From Hippophae tibetana (Eukaryota > Streptophyta > Magnoliopsida > Rosales > Elaeagnaceae), in the NCBI GenBank assembly GCA_037013495.1, contig CM072802.1:63349483-63413482 (forward strand): a stretch of DNA of 64,000 nucleotides, in the 5' to 3' direction. Positions 36,865 to 51,137 of this stretch are shown here, in pieces. Position numbers and translations under genes: made by a program. The notes under the pieces were generated by a model that searched no databases, was not told the DNA's origin, and saw nothing but the letters and a program-made list of their open reading frames with translations. Each line of letters starts with the position of its first letter. Positions within the stretch are counted from its first letter, which is position 1.

Positions 36865-38808
36865 TTATTCCAAACAGTTGTGCAAAAAATCGTCCAAGAA
36901 TTCCATCGTTTGACATGAGTTTACCAACGAGGTGTTAGACATGGCTATAAATGCCCCACATACCCGAAAACGAGCATTCCTTGTCATCTTCGTATTTTTA
37001 CGGTGCCAAACCTGATATTTCATTATCAATAAATCATAGAGGATGAAAGGAATTGCGTCCATCAAGAACCGACAATTTTGGACGAATTTTCTATTTTTAA
37101 TGATTTTCCGAGTGTTCAAAAAATAACTAAAAATACTTCCCCTGAACATAAGATTATGAAACTTTGCAGTATGTTATCAAATATTATTCCAAACAGGTGT
37201 GAAAAAAATAGCCCAAGAATTCCATCGTTTGGACGAGTTTGCCCACGGGGTGTTAGACATGCCTATCAATGTCCCACATGGTGGCACCCGAAAACTTGCA
37301 TTCCTTGTCATCTTCGTATTTTTACCGTGAGAACCCTGATATTTCGTGATCAATAAATCATAGAGAATGAAATGAATTGCGTCCAACAAGAACCGACAAT
37401 TTTGGACGAATTTTCTATTTTTCATGATTTTCCGAGAGTTCAACAAATAACTGAAAATACTTTCCATGTCCATAAGATTATGAAACTTTGGATTATGTGA
37501 TCTAATATTATTCAAAACAGATGTGCAAAAAATCGCCCAAGAATTCCATCGTTTGACATGAGTTTGCCCAAGGGGTGTTAGACATGCCTATCAATGTCCC
37601 ACATGGTGGAACCCGAAAAGTAGCATTCCTTGTCATCGTCGTCTTTTTACAGTGTCAAACCTGATATTTAGTGATCAATAAATCATAGAGGATGAAAGGA
37701 ATTGCGTCCAACAAGAACCGACAATTTTGGACGAATTTTCTATTTTTAATGATTTTCCGAGTGTTCAAAAAATAACTAAAAATACTTCCCCTGAACATAA
37801 GATTATGAAACTTTGCAGTATGTTATCAAATATTATTCAAAACAGGTGTGCAAAAAATCGCCCAATAATTCCATCGTTTGACATGAGTTTGCCAACGGGG
37901 TGTTAGACATGCCTATAAATGTCCCACATGGTGGCACCCGAAAACGAGCATTCCTTGTCATCTTCGTATTTTTACCGTGAGAACCCTGATATTTCGTGAT
38001 CAATAAATCATAGAGAATGAAATGAATTGCATCCAACAAGAACCGACAATTTTGGACGAATTTTCTATTTTTCATGATTTTCCGAGAGTTCAACAAATAA
38101 CTGAAAATACTTTCCATGTCCATAAGATTATGAAACTTTGGATTATGTGATCAAATATTATTCAAAACAGGTGTGCAAAAAATCGCCCAAGAATTCAATC
38201 GTTTGACATGAGTTTGCCCACGGGGTGTTAGACATGCCTATCAATGTCCCACATGATGGAACCCGAAAAGTAGCATTCCTTGTCATCTTCGTCTTTTTAC
38301 AGTGTCAAACCTGATATTTAGTGATCAATAAATCATAGAGGATTAAAGGAATTGCGTCCAACAAGAACCGACAATTTTGGACGAATTTTCTATTTTTCAT
38401 GATTTTCCGAGTTTTCAAAAAATAACTAAAAATACTTTCCATGTCCATAAGATTATGAAACTTTGGATTATGTGATCAAATATTATTCAAAACAGGTGTG
38501 CAAAAAAATGGCCCAAGAATTCCATCGTTTCACATGAGTTTGCCCACGGGGTGTTAGACATGCCTATCAATGTTCCACATGGTGGCACCCGAAAACGAGC
38601 ATTCCTTGTCATTTTCGTATTTTTACAGTGCCAGACCTGATATTTCGTGATCAATAAATCATAGAGGATGAAAGGAATTGCGTCCAACAAGAATCGACAA
38701 TTTTGGACGAATTTTCTATTTTTCCTGATTTCCCGAGTGTTCAAAAAATAACTAAAAATATTTCCCATGTCCATAAGATTATGAAACTTTGCAGTATGTG
38801 ATCAAATA
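36865..38808 (+). repeat. Domain D 6-mer HOR copy 1 (1,944 bp)
   Basis: Monomers at 36865 (a), 37184 (X), 37508 (y), 37833 (w/X hybrid), 38158 (y) and 38483 (w). The hybrid at 37833 has a w-like head (CAATAATTCCATCG, TATAAATGTCCC) and an X tail (ACCGTGAGAACCC). Compared with the 4-mer it adds two monomers, so the hybrid marks the exchange that lengthened the period. Confidence 0.86.
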
Positions 38809-40752
38809 TTATTCCAAACAGTTGTGCAAAAAATCGTCCAAGAATTCCATCGTTTGACATGAGTTTACCAACGAGGTGTTAGACATGGCTATAAATGCCC
38901 CACATACCCGAAAACGAGCATTCCTTGTCATCTTCGTATTTTTACGGTGCCAAACCTGATATTTCATTATCAATAAATCATAGAGGATGAAAGGAATTGC
39001 GTCCATCAAGAACCGACAATTTTGGACGAATTTTCTATTTTTAATGATTTTCCGAGTGTTCAAAAAATAACTAAAAATACTTCCCCTGAACATAAGATTA
39101 TGAAACTTTGCAGTATGTTATCAAATATTATTCCAAACAGGTGTGAAAAAAATAGCCCAAGAATTCCATCGTTTGGACGAGTTTGCCCACGGGGTGTTAG
39201 ACATGCCTATCAATGTCCCACATGGTGGCACCCGAAAACGAGCATTCCTTGTCATCTTCGTATTTTTACCGTGAGAACCCTGATATTTCGTGATCAATAA
39301 ATCATAGAGAATGAAATGAATTGCGTCCAACAAGAACCGACAATTTTGGACGAATTTTCTATTTTTCATGATTTTCCGAGAGTTCAACAAATAACTGAAA
39401 ATACTTTCCATGTCCATAAGATTATGAAACTTTGGATTATGTGATCAAATATTATTCAAAACAGATGTGCAAAAAATCGCCCAAGAATTCCATCGTTTGA
39501 CATGAGTTTGCCCAAGGGGTGTTAGACATGCCTATCAATGTCCCACATGGTGGAACCCGAAAAGTAGCATTCCTTGTCATCGTCGTCTTTTTACAGTGTC
39601 AAACCTGATATTTAGTGATCAATAAATCATAGAGGATGAAAGGAATTGCGTCCAACAAGAACCGACAATTTTGGACGAATTTTCTATTTTTAATGATTTT
39701 CCGAGTGTTCAAAAAATAACTAAAAATACTTCCCCTGAACATAAGATTATGAAACTTTGCAGTATGTTATCAAATATTATTCAAAACAGGTGTGCAAAAA
39801 ATCGCCCAATAATTCCATCGTTTGACATGAGTTTGCCAACGGGGTGTTAAACATGCCTATAAATGTCCCACATGGTGGCACCCGAAAACGAGCATTCCTT
39901 GTCATCTTCGTATTTTTACCGTGAGAACCCTGATATTTCGTGATCAATAAATCATAGAGAATGAAATGAATTGCATCCAACAAGAACCGACAATTTTGGA
40001 CGAATTTTCTATTTTTCATGATTTTCCGAGAGTTCAACAAATAACTGAAAATACTTTCCATGTCCATAAGATTATGAAACTTTGGATTATGTGATCAAAT
40101 ATTATTCAAAACAGGTGTGCAAAAAATCGCCCAAGAATTCAATCGTTTGACATGAGTTTGCCCACGGGGTGTTAGACATGCCTATCAATGTCCCACATGA
40201 TGGAACCCGAAAAGTAGCATTCCTTGTCATCTTCGTCTTTTTACAGTGTCAAACCTGATATTTAGTGATCAATAAATCATAGAGGATTAAAGGAATTGCG
40301 TCCAACAAGAACCGACAATTTTGGACGAATTTTCTATTTTTCATGATTTTCCGAGTTTTCAAAAAATAACTAAAAATACTTTCCATGTCCATAAGATTAT
40401 GAAACTTTGGATTATGTGATCAAATATTATTCAAAACAGGTGTGCAAAAAAATGGCCCAAGAATTCCATCGTTTCACATGAGTTTGCCCACGGGGTGTTA
40501 GACATGCCTATCAATGTTCCACATGGTGGCACCCGAAAACGAGCATTCCTTGTCATTTTCGTATTTTTACAGTGCCAGACCTGATATTTCGTGATCAATA
40601 AATCATAGAGGATGAAAGGAATTGCGTCCAACAAGAATCGACAATTTTGGACGAATTTTCTATTTTTCCTGATTTCCCGAGTGTTCAAAAAATAACTAAA
40701 AATATTTCCCATGTCCATAAGATTATGAAACTTTGCAGTATGTGATCAAATA
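38809..40752 (+). repeat. Domain D 6-mer HOR copy 2 (1,944 bp)
   Basis: Same order and length as copy 1 and nearly identical by eye. Visible differences are few, for example GTTAAACATGCC near 39847. The tail marker GTCCATCAAGAACC is kept at 39002 as at 37059 and 40945. Confidence 0.87.
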
Positions 40753-43700
40753 TTATTCCAAACAGTTGTGCAAAAAATCGTCCAAGAATTCCATCGTTTG
40801 ACATGAGTTTACCAACGAGGTGTTAGACATGGCTATAAATGCCCCACATACCCGAAAACGAGCATTCCTTGTCATCTTCGTATTTTTACGGTGCCAAACC
40901 TGATATTTCATTATCAATAAATCATAGAGGATGAAAGGAATTGCGTCCATCAAGAACCGACAATTTTGGACGAATTTTCTATTTTTAATGATTTTCCGAG
41001 TGTTCAAAAAATAACTAAAAATACTTCCCCTGAACATAAGATTATGAAACTTTGCAGTATGTTATCAAATATTATTCCAAACAGGTGTGAAAAAAATAGC
41101 CCAAGAATTCCATCGTTTGGACGAGTTTGCCCACGGGGTGTTAGACATGCCTATCAATGTCCCACATGGTGGCACCCGAAAACGAGCATTCCTTGTCATC
41201 TTCGTATTTTTACCGTGAGAACCCTGATATTTCGTGATCAATAAATCATAGAGAATGAAATGAATTGCGTCCAACAAGAACCGACAATTTTGGACGAATT
41301 TTCTATTTTTCATGATTTTCCGAGAGTTCAACAAATAACTGAAAATACTTTCCATGTCCATAAGATTATGAAACTTTGGATTATGTGATCAAATATTATT
41401 CAAAACAGATGTGCAAAAAATCGCCCAAGAATTCCATCGTTTGACATGAGTTTGCCCAAGGGGTGTTAGACATGCCTATCAATGTCCCACATGGTGGAAC
41501 CCGAAAAGTAGCATTCCTTGTCATCGTCGTCTTTTTACAGTGTCAAACCTGATATTTAGTGATCAATAAATCATAGAGGATGAAAGGAATTGCGTCCAAC
41601 AAGAACCGACAATTTTGGACGAATTTTCTATTTTTAATGATTTTCCGAGTGTTCAAAAAATAACTAAAAATACTTCCCCTGAACATAAGATTATGAAACT
41701 TTGCAGTATGTTATCAAATATTATTCAAAACAGGTGTGCAAAAAATCGCCCAATAATTCCATCGTTTGACATGAGTTTGCCAACGGGGTGTTAGACATGC
41801 CTATAAATGTCCCACATGGTGGCACCCGAAAACGAGCATTCCTTGTCATCTTCGTATTTTTACCGTGAGAACCCTGATATTTCGTGATCAATAAATCATA
41901 GAGAATGAAATGAATTGCATCCAACAAGAACCGACAATTTTGGACGAATTTTCTATTTTTCATGATTTTCCGAGAGTTCAACAAATAACTGAAAATACTT
42001 TCCATGTCCATAAGATTATGAAACTTTGGATTATGTGATCAAATATAATTCAAAACAGGTGTGCAAAAAATCGCCCAAGAATTCAATCGTTTGACATGAG
42101 TTTGCCCACGGGGTGTTAGACATGCCTATCAATGTCCCACATGATGGAACCCGAAAAGTAGCATTCCTTGTCATCTTCGTCTTTTTACAGTGTCAAACCT
42201 GATATTTAGTGATCAATAAATCATAGAGGATTAAAGGAATTGCGTCCAACAAGAACCGACAATTTTGGACGAATTTTCTATTTTTCATGATTTTGCGAGT
42301 TTTCAAAAAATAACTAAAAATACTTTCCATGTCCATAAGATTATGAAACTTTGGATTATGTGATCAAATATTATTCAAAACAGGGGTGCAAAAAATCGCC
42401 CAAGAATTCCATCGTTTGACATGAGTTTGCCAACAGGGGGTTAGACATGCCTATCAATGCCCCTCATGGTGGAACCCCAAAAGGAGCATTCCTTGTCATC
42501 GTAGTCTTTTTACAGTGTCAAACCTGATATTTAGTGATCAATAAATCATAGAGGATGAAAGGAATTGCGTCCAACAAGAACCGACAATTTTGGACGAATT
42601 TTCTATTTTTAATGATTTTCCGAGTGTTCAAAAAATAACTAAAAATACTTCCCCTGAACATAAGATTATGAAACTTTGAAGTATGTTATCAAATATTATT
42701 CCAAACAGGTGTGAAAAAAATAGCCCAAGAATTCCATCGTTTGGACGAGTTTGCCCACGGGGTGTTAGACATGTTTATCAATGTCCCACATGGTGGCACC
42801 CGAAAACGAGCATTCCTTGTCATCTTCGTATTTTTACCGTGAGAACCCTGATATTTCGTGATCAATAAATCATAGAGAATGAAATGAATTGCGTCCAACA
42901 AGAACCGACAATTTTGGACGAATTTTCTATTTTTCATGATTTTCCGAGAGTTCAACAAATAACTGAAAATACTTTCCATGTCCATAAGATTATGAAACTT
43001 TGGATTATGTGATCTAATATTATTCAAAACAGATGTGCAAAAAATCGCCCAAGAATTCCATCGTTTGACATGAGTTTGCCCAAGGGGTGTTAGACATGCC
43101 TATCAATGTCCCACATGGTGGAACCCGAAAAGTAGCATTCCTTGTCATCGTCGTCTTTTTACAGTGTCAAACCTGATATTTAGTGATCAATAAATCATAG
43201 AGGATGAAAGGAATTGCGTCCAACAAGAACCGACAATTTTGGACGAATTTTCTATTTTTAATGATTTTCCGAGTGTTCAAAAAATAACTAAAAATACTTC
43301 CCCTGAACATAAGATTATGAAACTTTGCAGTATGTTATCAAATATTATTCCAAACAGGTGTGAAAAAAATAGCCCAAGAATTCCATCGTTTGGACGAGTT
43401 TGCCCACGGGGTGTTAGACATGCCTATCAATGTCCCACATGGTGGCACCCGAAAACGAGCATTCCTTGTCATCTTCGTATTTTTACCGTGAGAACCCTGA
43501 TATTTCGTGATCAATAAATCATAGAGAATGAAATGAATTGCGTCCAACAAGAACCGACAATTTTGTACGAATTTTCTATTTTTCATGATTTTCCGAGAGT
43601 TCAACAAATAACTGAAAATACTTTCCATGTCCATAAGATTATGAAACTTTGGATTATGTGATCTAATATTATTCAAAACAGATGTGCAAAAAATCGCCCA

Positions 43701-44969
43701 AGAATTCCATCGTTTGACATGAGTTTGCCCAAGGGGTGTTAGACATGCCTATCAATGTCCCACATGGTGGAACCCGAAAAGTAGCATTCCTTGTCATCGT
43801 CGTCTTTTTACAGTGTCAAACCTGATATTTAGTGATCAATAAATCATAGAAGATGAAAGGAATTGCGTCCAACAAGAACCGACAATTTTGGGCGAATTTT
43901 CTATTTTTAATGATTTTTCGAGTGTTCAAAAAATAACTAAAAATACTTCCCCTGAACATAAGATTATGAAACTTTGCAGTATGTTATCAAATATTATTCA
44001 AAACAGGTGTGCAAAAAATCGCCCAATAATTCCATCGTTTGACATGAGTTTGCCAACGGGGTGTTAGACATGCCTATAAATGTCCCACATGGTGGCACCC
44101 GAAAAAGAGCATTCCTTGTCATCTTCGTATTTTTACCGTGAGAACCCTGATATTTCGTGATCAATAAATCATAGAGAATGAAATGAATTGCATCCAACAA
44201 GAACCGACAATTTTGGACGAATTTTCTATTTTTCATGATTTTCCGAGAGTTCAACAAATAACTGAAAATACTTTCCATGTCCATAAGATTATGAAACTTT
44301 GGATTATGTGATCAAATATTATTCAAAACAGGTGTGCAAAAAATCGCCCAAGAATTCAATCGTTTGACATGAGTTTGCCCACGGGGTGTTAGACATGCCT
44401 ATCAATGTCCCACATGATGGAACCCGAAAAGTAGCATTCCTTGTCATCTTCGTCTTTTTACAGTGTCAAACCTGATATTTAGTGATCAATAAATCATAGA
44501 GGATTAAAGGAATTGCGTCCAACAAGAACCGACAATTTTGGACGAATTTTCTATTTTTCATGATTTTCCGAGTTTTCAAAAAATAACTAAAAATACTTTC
44601 CATGTCCATAAGATTATGAAACTTTGGATTATGTGATCAAATATTATTCAAAACAGGTGTGCAAAAAAATGGCCCAAGAATTCCATCGTTTCACATGAGT
44701 TTGCCCACGGGGTGTTAGACATGCCTATCAATGTTCCACATGGTGGCACCCGAAAACGAGCATTCCTTGTCATTTTCGTATTTTTACAGTGCCAGACCTG
44801 ATATTTCGTGATCAATAAATCATAGAGGATGAAAGGAATTGCGTCCAACAAGAATCGACAATTTTGGACGAATTTTCTATTTTTCCTGATTTCCCGAGTG
44901 TTCAAAAAATAACTAAAAATATTTGCCGTGTCCATAAGATTATGAAACTTTGCAGTATGTGATCAAATA
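40753..44969 (+). repeat. Domain D expanded unit, 13 monomers (4,217 bp)
   Basis: It starts as a third 6-mer (a, X, y, hybrid 41721, y 42046). The sixth monomer (42371) is instead a unit with CAACAGGGGGTTAG, shared only with 45938. Then an X-y pair (42696-43344, 649 bp) is repeated (43345-43993), followed by hybrid 43994, y 44319 and w 44644. The order suggests insertion of extra X-y dimers into a 6-mer frame. The length matches 13 x 325 minus 8, as expected from one a, three X and one w. Confidence 0.82.
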
Positions 44970-46587
44970 TTATTCCAAACAGTTGTGCAAAAAATCGTCC
45001 AAGAATTCCATCGTTTGACATGAGTTTACCAACGAGTTGTTAGACATGGCTATAAATGCCCCACATACCCGAAAACGAGCATTCCTTGTCATCTTCGTAT
45101 TTTTACGGTGCCAAACCTGATATTTCATTATCAATAAATCATAGAGGATGAAAGGAATTGCGTCCATCAAGAACCGACAATTTTGGACGAATTTTCTATT
45201 TTTAATGATTTTCCGAGTGTTCAAAAAATAACTAAAAATACTTCCCCTGAACATAAGATTATGAAACTTTGCAGTATGTTATCAAATATTATTCCAAACA
45301 GGTGTGAATAAAATAGCCCAAGAATTCCATCGTTTGGACGAGTTTGCCCACGGGGTGTTAGACATGCCTATCAATGTCCCACATGGTGGCACCCGAAAAC
45401 GAGCATTCCTTGTCATCTTCGTATTTTTACCGTGAGAACCCTGATATTTCATGATCAATAAATCATAGAGAATGAAATGAATTGCGTCCAACAAGAACCG
45501 ACAATTTTGGACGAATTTTCTATTTTTCATGATTTTCCGAGAGTTCAACAAATAACTGAAAATACTTTCCATGTCCATAAGATTATGAAACTTTGGATTA
45601 TGTGATCAAATATTATTCAAAACAGGTGTGCAAAAAATCGCCCAAGAATTCAATCGTTTGACATGAGTTTGCCCACGGGGTGTTAGACATGCCTATCAAT
45701 GTCCCACATGGTGGAACCCGAAAAGTAGCATTCCTTGTCATCGTCGTCTTTTTACAGTGTCAAACCTGATATTTAGTGATCAATAAATTATAGTGGATTA
45801 AAGGAATTGCGTCCAACAAGAACCGACAATTTTGGACGAATTTTCTATTTTTCATGATTTTCCGAGTTTTCAAAAAATAACTAAAAATACTTTCCATGTC
45901 CATAAGATTATGAAACTTTGGATTATGTGATCAAATATTATTCAAAACAGGTGTGCAAAAAATCGCCCAAGAATTCCATCGTTTGACATGAGTTTGCCAA
46001 CAGGGGGTTAGACATGCCTATCAATGCCCCTCATGGTGGAACCCCAAAAGGAGCATTCCTTGTCATCGTAGTCTTTTTACAGTGCCAAACTTGATATTTA
46101 GTGATCAATAAATCATAGAGGATGAAAGGAATTGCGTCCCACAAGAACCGACAATTTTGGACGAATTTTCTATTTTTCATGATTTTTCGAGTTTTCAAAA
46201 AATAACTGAAAATACTTTCCATGTCCATAAGATTATGAAACTTTGGATTATGTGATCAAATATTATTCAAAACAGGTGTGCAAAAAATCGCCCAAGAATT
46301 CCATCGTTTGACATGAGTTTGCCCACGGGGTGTTAGACATGTCTATCAATGTTCCACATGGTGGAACCCGAAAAGTAGCATTCCTTGTCATCGTCGTCTT
46401 TTTACAGTGTCAAACCTGATATTTAGTGATCAATAAATCATAGAGGATGAAAGGAATTGCGTCCAACAAGAACCGACAATTTTGGACGAATTTTCTATTT
46501 TTAATGATTTTCCGAGTGTTCAAAAAATAACTAAAAATACTTCCCCTGAACATAAGATTATGAAACTTTGCAGTATGTTATCAAATA
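44970..46587 (+). repeat. Domain D last unit, 5 monomers (1,618 bp)
   Basis: Monomers at 44970 (a, last of the domain), 45289 (X, with GTGTGAATAAAATAG), 45613 (y), 45938 (CAACAGGGGGTTAG type) and 46263. After this no 319-bp monomer occurs until about 56988, and the GGAACCCGAAAAG types take over. Confidence 0.8.
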
Positions 46588-48537
46588 TTATTCAAAACAG
46601 GTGTGCAAAAAATCGCCCAATAATTCCATCGTTTGACATGAGTTTGCCAACGGGGTGTTAAACATGCCTATAAATGTCCCACATGGTGGCACCCGAAAAC
46701 GAGGATTCCTTGTCATCTTCGTATTTTTACCGTGAGAACCCTGATATTTCGTGATCAATAAATCATAGAGAATGAAATGAATTGCGTCCAACAAGAACCG
46801 ACAATTTTGGACGAATTTTCTATTTTTCATGATTTTCCTAGTTTTCAAAAAATAACTAAAAATACTTTCCATGTCCATAAGATTATGAAACTTTGGATTA
46901 TGTGATCAAATATTATTCAAAACAGGTGTGCAAAAAATCGCCCAAGAATTCCATCGTTTGACATGAGTTTGCCCACGGGGTGTTAGACATGTCTATCAAT
47001 GTTCCACATGGTGGAACCCGAAAAGTAGCATTCCTTGTCATCGTCGTCTTTTTATAGTGTCAAACCTGATATTTAGTGATCAATAAATCATAGAGGATGA
47101 AAGGAATTGCGTCCAACAAGAACCAACAATTTTGGACGAATTTTCTATTTTTAATGATTTTCCGAGTGTTCAAAAAATAACTAAAAATACTTCCCCTGAA
47201 CATAAGATTATGAAACTTTGCAGTATGTTATCAAATATTATTCAAAACAGGTGTGCAAAAAATCGCCCAAGCATTCCATCGTTTGACATGAGTTTGCCAA
47301 CGTGGTGTTAGACATGCCTATCAATGTCCCACATGCTGGCATCCGAAAACGAGGATTCCTTGTCATCTTCGTATTTTTACCGTGAGAACCCTGATATTTC
47401 GTGATCAATAAATCATAGAGAATGAAATGAATTGCGTCCAACAAGAACCGACAATTTTGGACGAATTTTCTATTTTTCATGATTTTCCGAGAGTTCAAAA
47501 AATAACTGAAAATACTTTCCATGTCCATAAGATTATGAAACTTTGGATTATGTGATCAAATAATATTCAAAACAGGTGTGCAAAAAATAGCCCAAGAATT
47601 CAATCGTTTGACATGAGTTTGCCCACGGGGTGTTAGACATGCCTATTAATGTCCCACATGGTGGAACCCGAAAAGTAGCATTCCTTGTCATCGTCGTCTT
47701 TTTACAGTGTCAAACCTGATATTTAGTGATCCATAAATCATAGAGGATTAAAGGAATTGCGTCCAACAAGAACCGACAATTTTGGACGAATTTTCTATTT
47801 TTCATGATTTTCCGAGTTTTCAAAAAATAACTAAAAATACTTTCCATGTCCATAAGATTATGAAACTTTGGATTATGTGATCAAATATTATTCAAAACAG
47901 GTGTGCAAAAAATCGCCCAAGAATTCCATCATTTGACATGAGTTTGCCAACGGGGTGTTAGACATGCCTATCAATGCCCCACATGGTGGAACCCGAAAAG
48001 GAGCATTCCTTGGCATCATAGTCTTTTTACAGTGCCAAACTTGATATTTTGTGATCAATAAATCATAGAGGACGAAAGGAATTGCGTCCCACAAGAACCG
48101 ACAATTTTGGACGAAGTTTCTATTTTTCATGATTTTCCGAGTTTTCAAAAAATAACTAAAAATACTTTCCATGTCCATAAGATTATGAAACTTTCGATTA
48201 TGTGATCAAATATTATTCAAAACAGGTGTGCAAAAAATTGCCCAAGAATTCCATCGTTTGACATGAGTTTGCCCACGGGGTGTTAGACATGCCTATCAAT
48301 GCCTCACATGGTGGAACCCGAAAAGGAGCATTCCTTGTTATCTTCGTCTTTTTACAGTGCCAAACCTGATATTTAGTGATCAATAAATCATAGAGGATGA
48401 AAGGAATTGCGTCCCACAAGAACCGACAATTTTGGACGAAGTTTCTATTTTTCATGATTTTCCGAGAGTTCAACAAATAACTGAAAATACTTTCCATGTC
48501 CATAAGATTATGAAACCTTCGATTATGTGATCAAATA
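46588..48537 (+). repeat. Domain E entry: three pre-dimers and a doubled s-type monomer
   Basis: Monomers at 46588, 46913, 47238, 47563, 47888 and 48213. The first four alternate an X-tailed type (ACCGTGAGAACCC) with a GAAAAGTAG type, so the two-monomer rhythm is already present before the mature dimer. The unit at 48213 is of the same s type as 48538, so two s monomers sit side by side. Confidence 0.78.
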
Positions 48538-51137
48538 TTATTCAAAACAGGTGTGCAAAAAATCGCCTAAGAATTCAATCGTTTGACATGAGTTTGCCCA
48601 CGGGGTGTTAGACATGCCTATCAATGCCTCACATGGTGGAACCCGAAAAGGAGCATTCCTTGTTATCTTCGTCTTTTTACAGTGCCAAACCTGATATTTA
48701 GTGATCAATAAATCATAGAGGATGAAAGGAATTGCGTCCCACAAGAACCGACAATTTTGGACGAAGTTTCTATTTTTCATGATTTTCCGAGAGTTCAACA
48801 AATAACTGAAAATACTTTCCATGTCCATAAGATTATGAAACTTTGGATTATGTGATCAAATATTATTCAAAACAGGTGTGCAAAAAATCGCCTAAGAATT
48901 CAATCGTTTGACATGAGTTTGCCCACGGGGTGTTAGACATGCCTATTAATGTCACACATGGTGGAACCCGAAAAGTAGCATTCCTTGTTATCGTCGTCTT
49001 TTTACAGTGTCAAACCTGATATTTAGTGATCAATAAATCATAGAGGATTAAAGGAATTGCGTCCAACAAGAACCGACAATTTTGGACGAATTTTCTATTT
49101 TTCATGATTTTCCTAGTTTTCAAAAAATAACTAAAAATACTTTCCATGTCCATAAGATTATGAAACTTTGGATTATGTGATCAAATATTATTCAAAACAG
49201 GTGTGCAAAAAATCGCCCAAGAATTCCATCGTTTGACATGAGTTTGCCAACGGGGTGTTAGACATGCCTATCAATGCCCCACATGGTGGAACCCGAAAAG
49301 GAGCATTCCTTGGCATCGTAGTCTTTTTACAGTGCCAAACTTGATATTTAGTGATCAATAAATCATAGAGGACGAAAGGAATTGCGTCCCACAAGAACCG
49401 ACAATTTTGGACGAAGTTTCTATTTTTCATGATTTTCCGAGTTTTCAAAAAATAACTGAAAATACTTTCCATGTCCATAAGATTATGAAACTTTGGATTA
49501 TGTGATCAAATATTATTCAAAACAGGTGTGCAAAAAATCGCCTAAGAATTTAATCGTTTGACATGAGTTTGCCCACGGGGTGTTAGACATGCCTATTAAT
49601 GTCCCACATGGTGGAACCCGAAAAGTAGCATTCCTTGTCATCGTCGTCTTTTTACAGTGTCAAACCTGATATTTAGTGATCAATAAATCATAGAGGATTA
49701 AAGGAATTGCGTCCAACAAGAACCGACAATTTTGGACGAATTTTCTATTTTTCATGATTTTCCTAGTTTTCAAAAAATAACTAAAAATACTTTCCATGTC
49801 CATAAGATTATGAAACTTTGGATTATGTGATCAAATATTATTCAAAACAGGTGTGCAAAAAATCGCCCAAGAATTCCATCGTTTGACATGAGTTTGCCAA
49901 CGGGGTGTTAGACATGCCTATCAATGCCCCACATGGTGGAACCCGAAAAGGAGCATTCCTTGTCATCGTAGTCTTTTTACAGTGCCAAACTTGATATTTA
50001 GTGATCAATAAATCATAGAGGATGAAAGGAATTGCGTCCCACAAGAACCGACAATTTTGGACGAAGTTTCTATTTTTCATGATTTTCCGAGTTTTCAAAA
50101 AATAACTGAAAATACTTTCCATGTCCATAAGATTATGAAACTTTGGATTATGTGATCAAATATTATTCAAAACAGGTGTGCAAAAAATCGCCTAAGAATT
50201 TAATCGTTTGACATGAGTTTGCCCACGGGGTGTTAGACATGCCTATTAATGTCCCACATGGTGGAACCCGAAAAGTAGCATTCCTTGTCATCGTCGTCTT
50301 TTTACAGTGTCAAACCTGATATTTAGTGATCAATAAATCATAGAGGATTAAAGGAATTGCGTCCAACAAGAACCGACAATTTTGGACGAATTTTCTATTT
50401 TTCATGATTTTCCTAGTTTTCAAAAAATAACTAAAAATACTTTCCATGTCCATAAGATTATGAAACTTTGGATTATGTGATCAAATATTATTCAAAACAG
50501 GTGTGCAAAAAATCGCCCAAGAATTCCATCGTTTGATATGAGTTTGCCAACGGGGTGTTAGACATGCCTATCAATGCCCCACATGGTGGAACCCGAAAAG
50601 GAGCATTCCTTGGCATCGTAGTCTTTTTACAGTGCCAAACTTGATATTTAGTGATCAATAAATCATAGAGGACGAAAGGAATTGCGTCCCACAAGAACCG
50701 ACAATTTTGGACGAAGTTTCTATTTTTCATGATTTTCCGAGTTTTCAAAAAATAACTGAAAATACTTTCCATGTCCATAAGATTATGAAACTTTGGATTA
50801 TGTGATCAAATATTATTCAAAACAGGTGTGCAAAATATCGCCTAAGAATTTAATCGTTTGACATGAGTTTGCCCACGGGGTGTTAGACATGCCTATTAAT
50901 GTCCCACATGGTGGAACCCGAAAAGTAGCATTCCTTGTCATCGTCGTCTTTTTACAGTGTCAAACCTGATATTTAGTGATCAATAAATCATAGAGGATTA
51001 AAGGAATTGCGTCCAACAAGAACCGACAATTTTGGACGAATTTTCTATTTTTCATGATTTTCCTAGTTTTCAAAAAATAACTAAAAATACTTTCCATGTC
51101 CATAAGATTATGAAACTTTGGATTATGTGATCAAATA
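48538..51137 (+). repeat. Domain E super-unit 1: dimers s-t-t'-u (2,600 bp)
   Basis: Four dimers begin at 48538 (s), 49188 (t), 49838 (t', CCTTGTCATCGTAG) and 50488 (u, TTTGATATGAG). s has GAGTTCAACAAATAACTG, and t and u have CCTTGGCATCGTAG. The series s-t-t' is repeated at 55038, 55688 and 56338, a distance of 6,500 bp. Confidence 0.82.

Larger units (their letters stand above)
31050..46587 (+). repeat. Domain D: variable-length HORs phased by a 319-bp monomer
   Basis: A monomer with a 6-bp deletion (CCACATACCCG instead of CCACATAGTGGCACCCG), called a, starts at 31050, 32666, 33960, 35253, 35572, 36865, 38809, 40753 and 44970. It is usually followed by X (324 bp, TTTGGACGAG), then y (GGAACCCGAAAAGTA) and w or hybrid units. 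Successive spacings are 1616, 1294, 1293, 319, 1293, 1944, 1944 and 4217 bp. These fit 5, 4, 4, 1, 4, 6, 6 and 13 monomers after adding the known indels (a -6, X -1, w +1, one -2 in 32018-32340). Confidence 0.9.
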
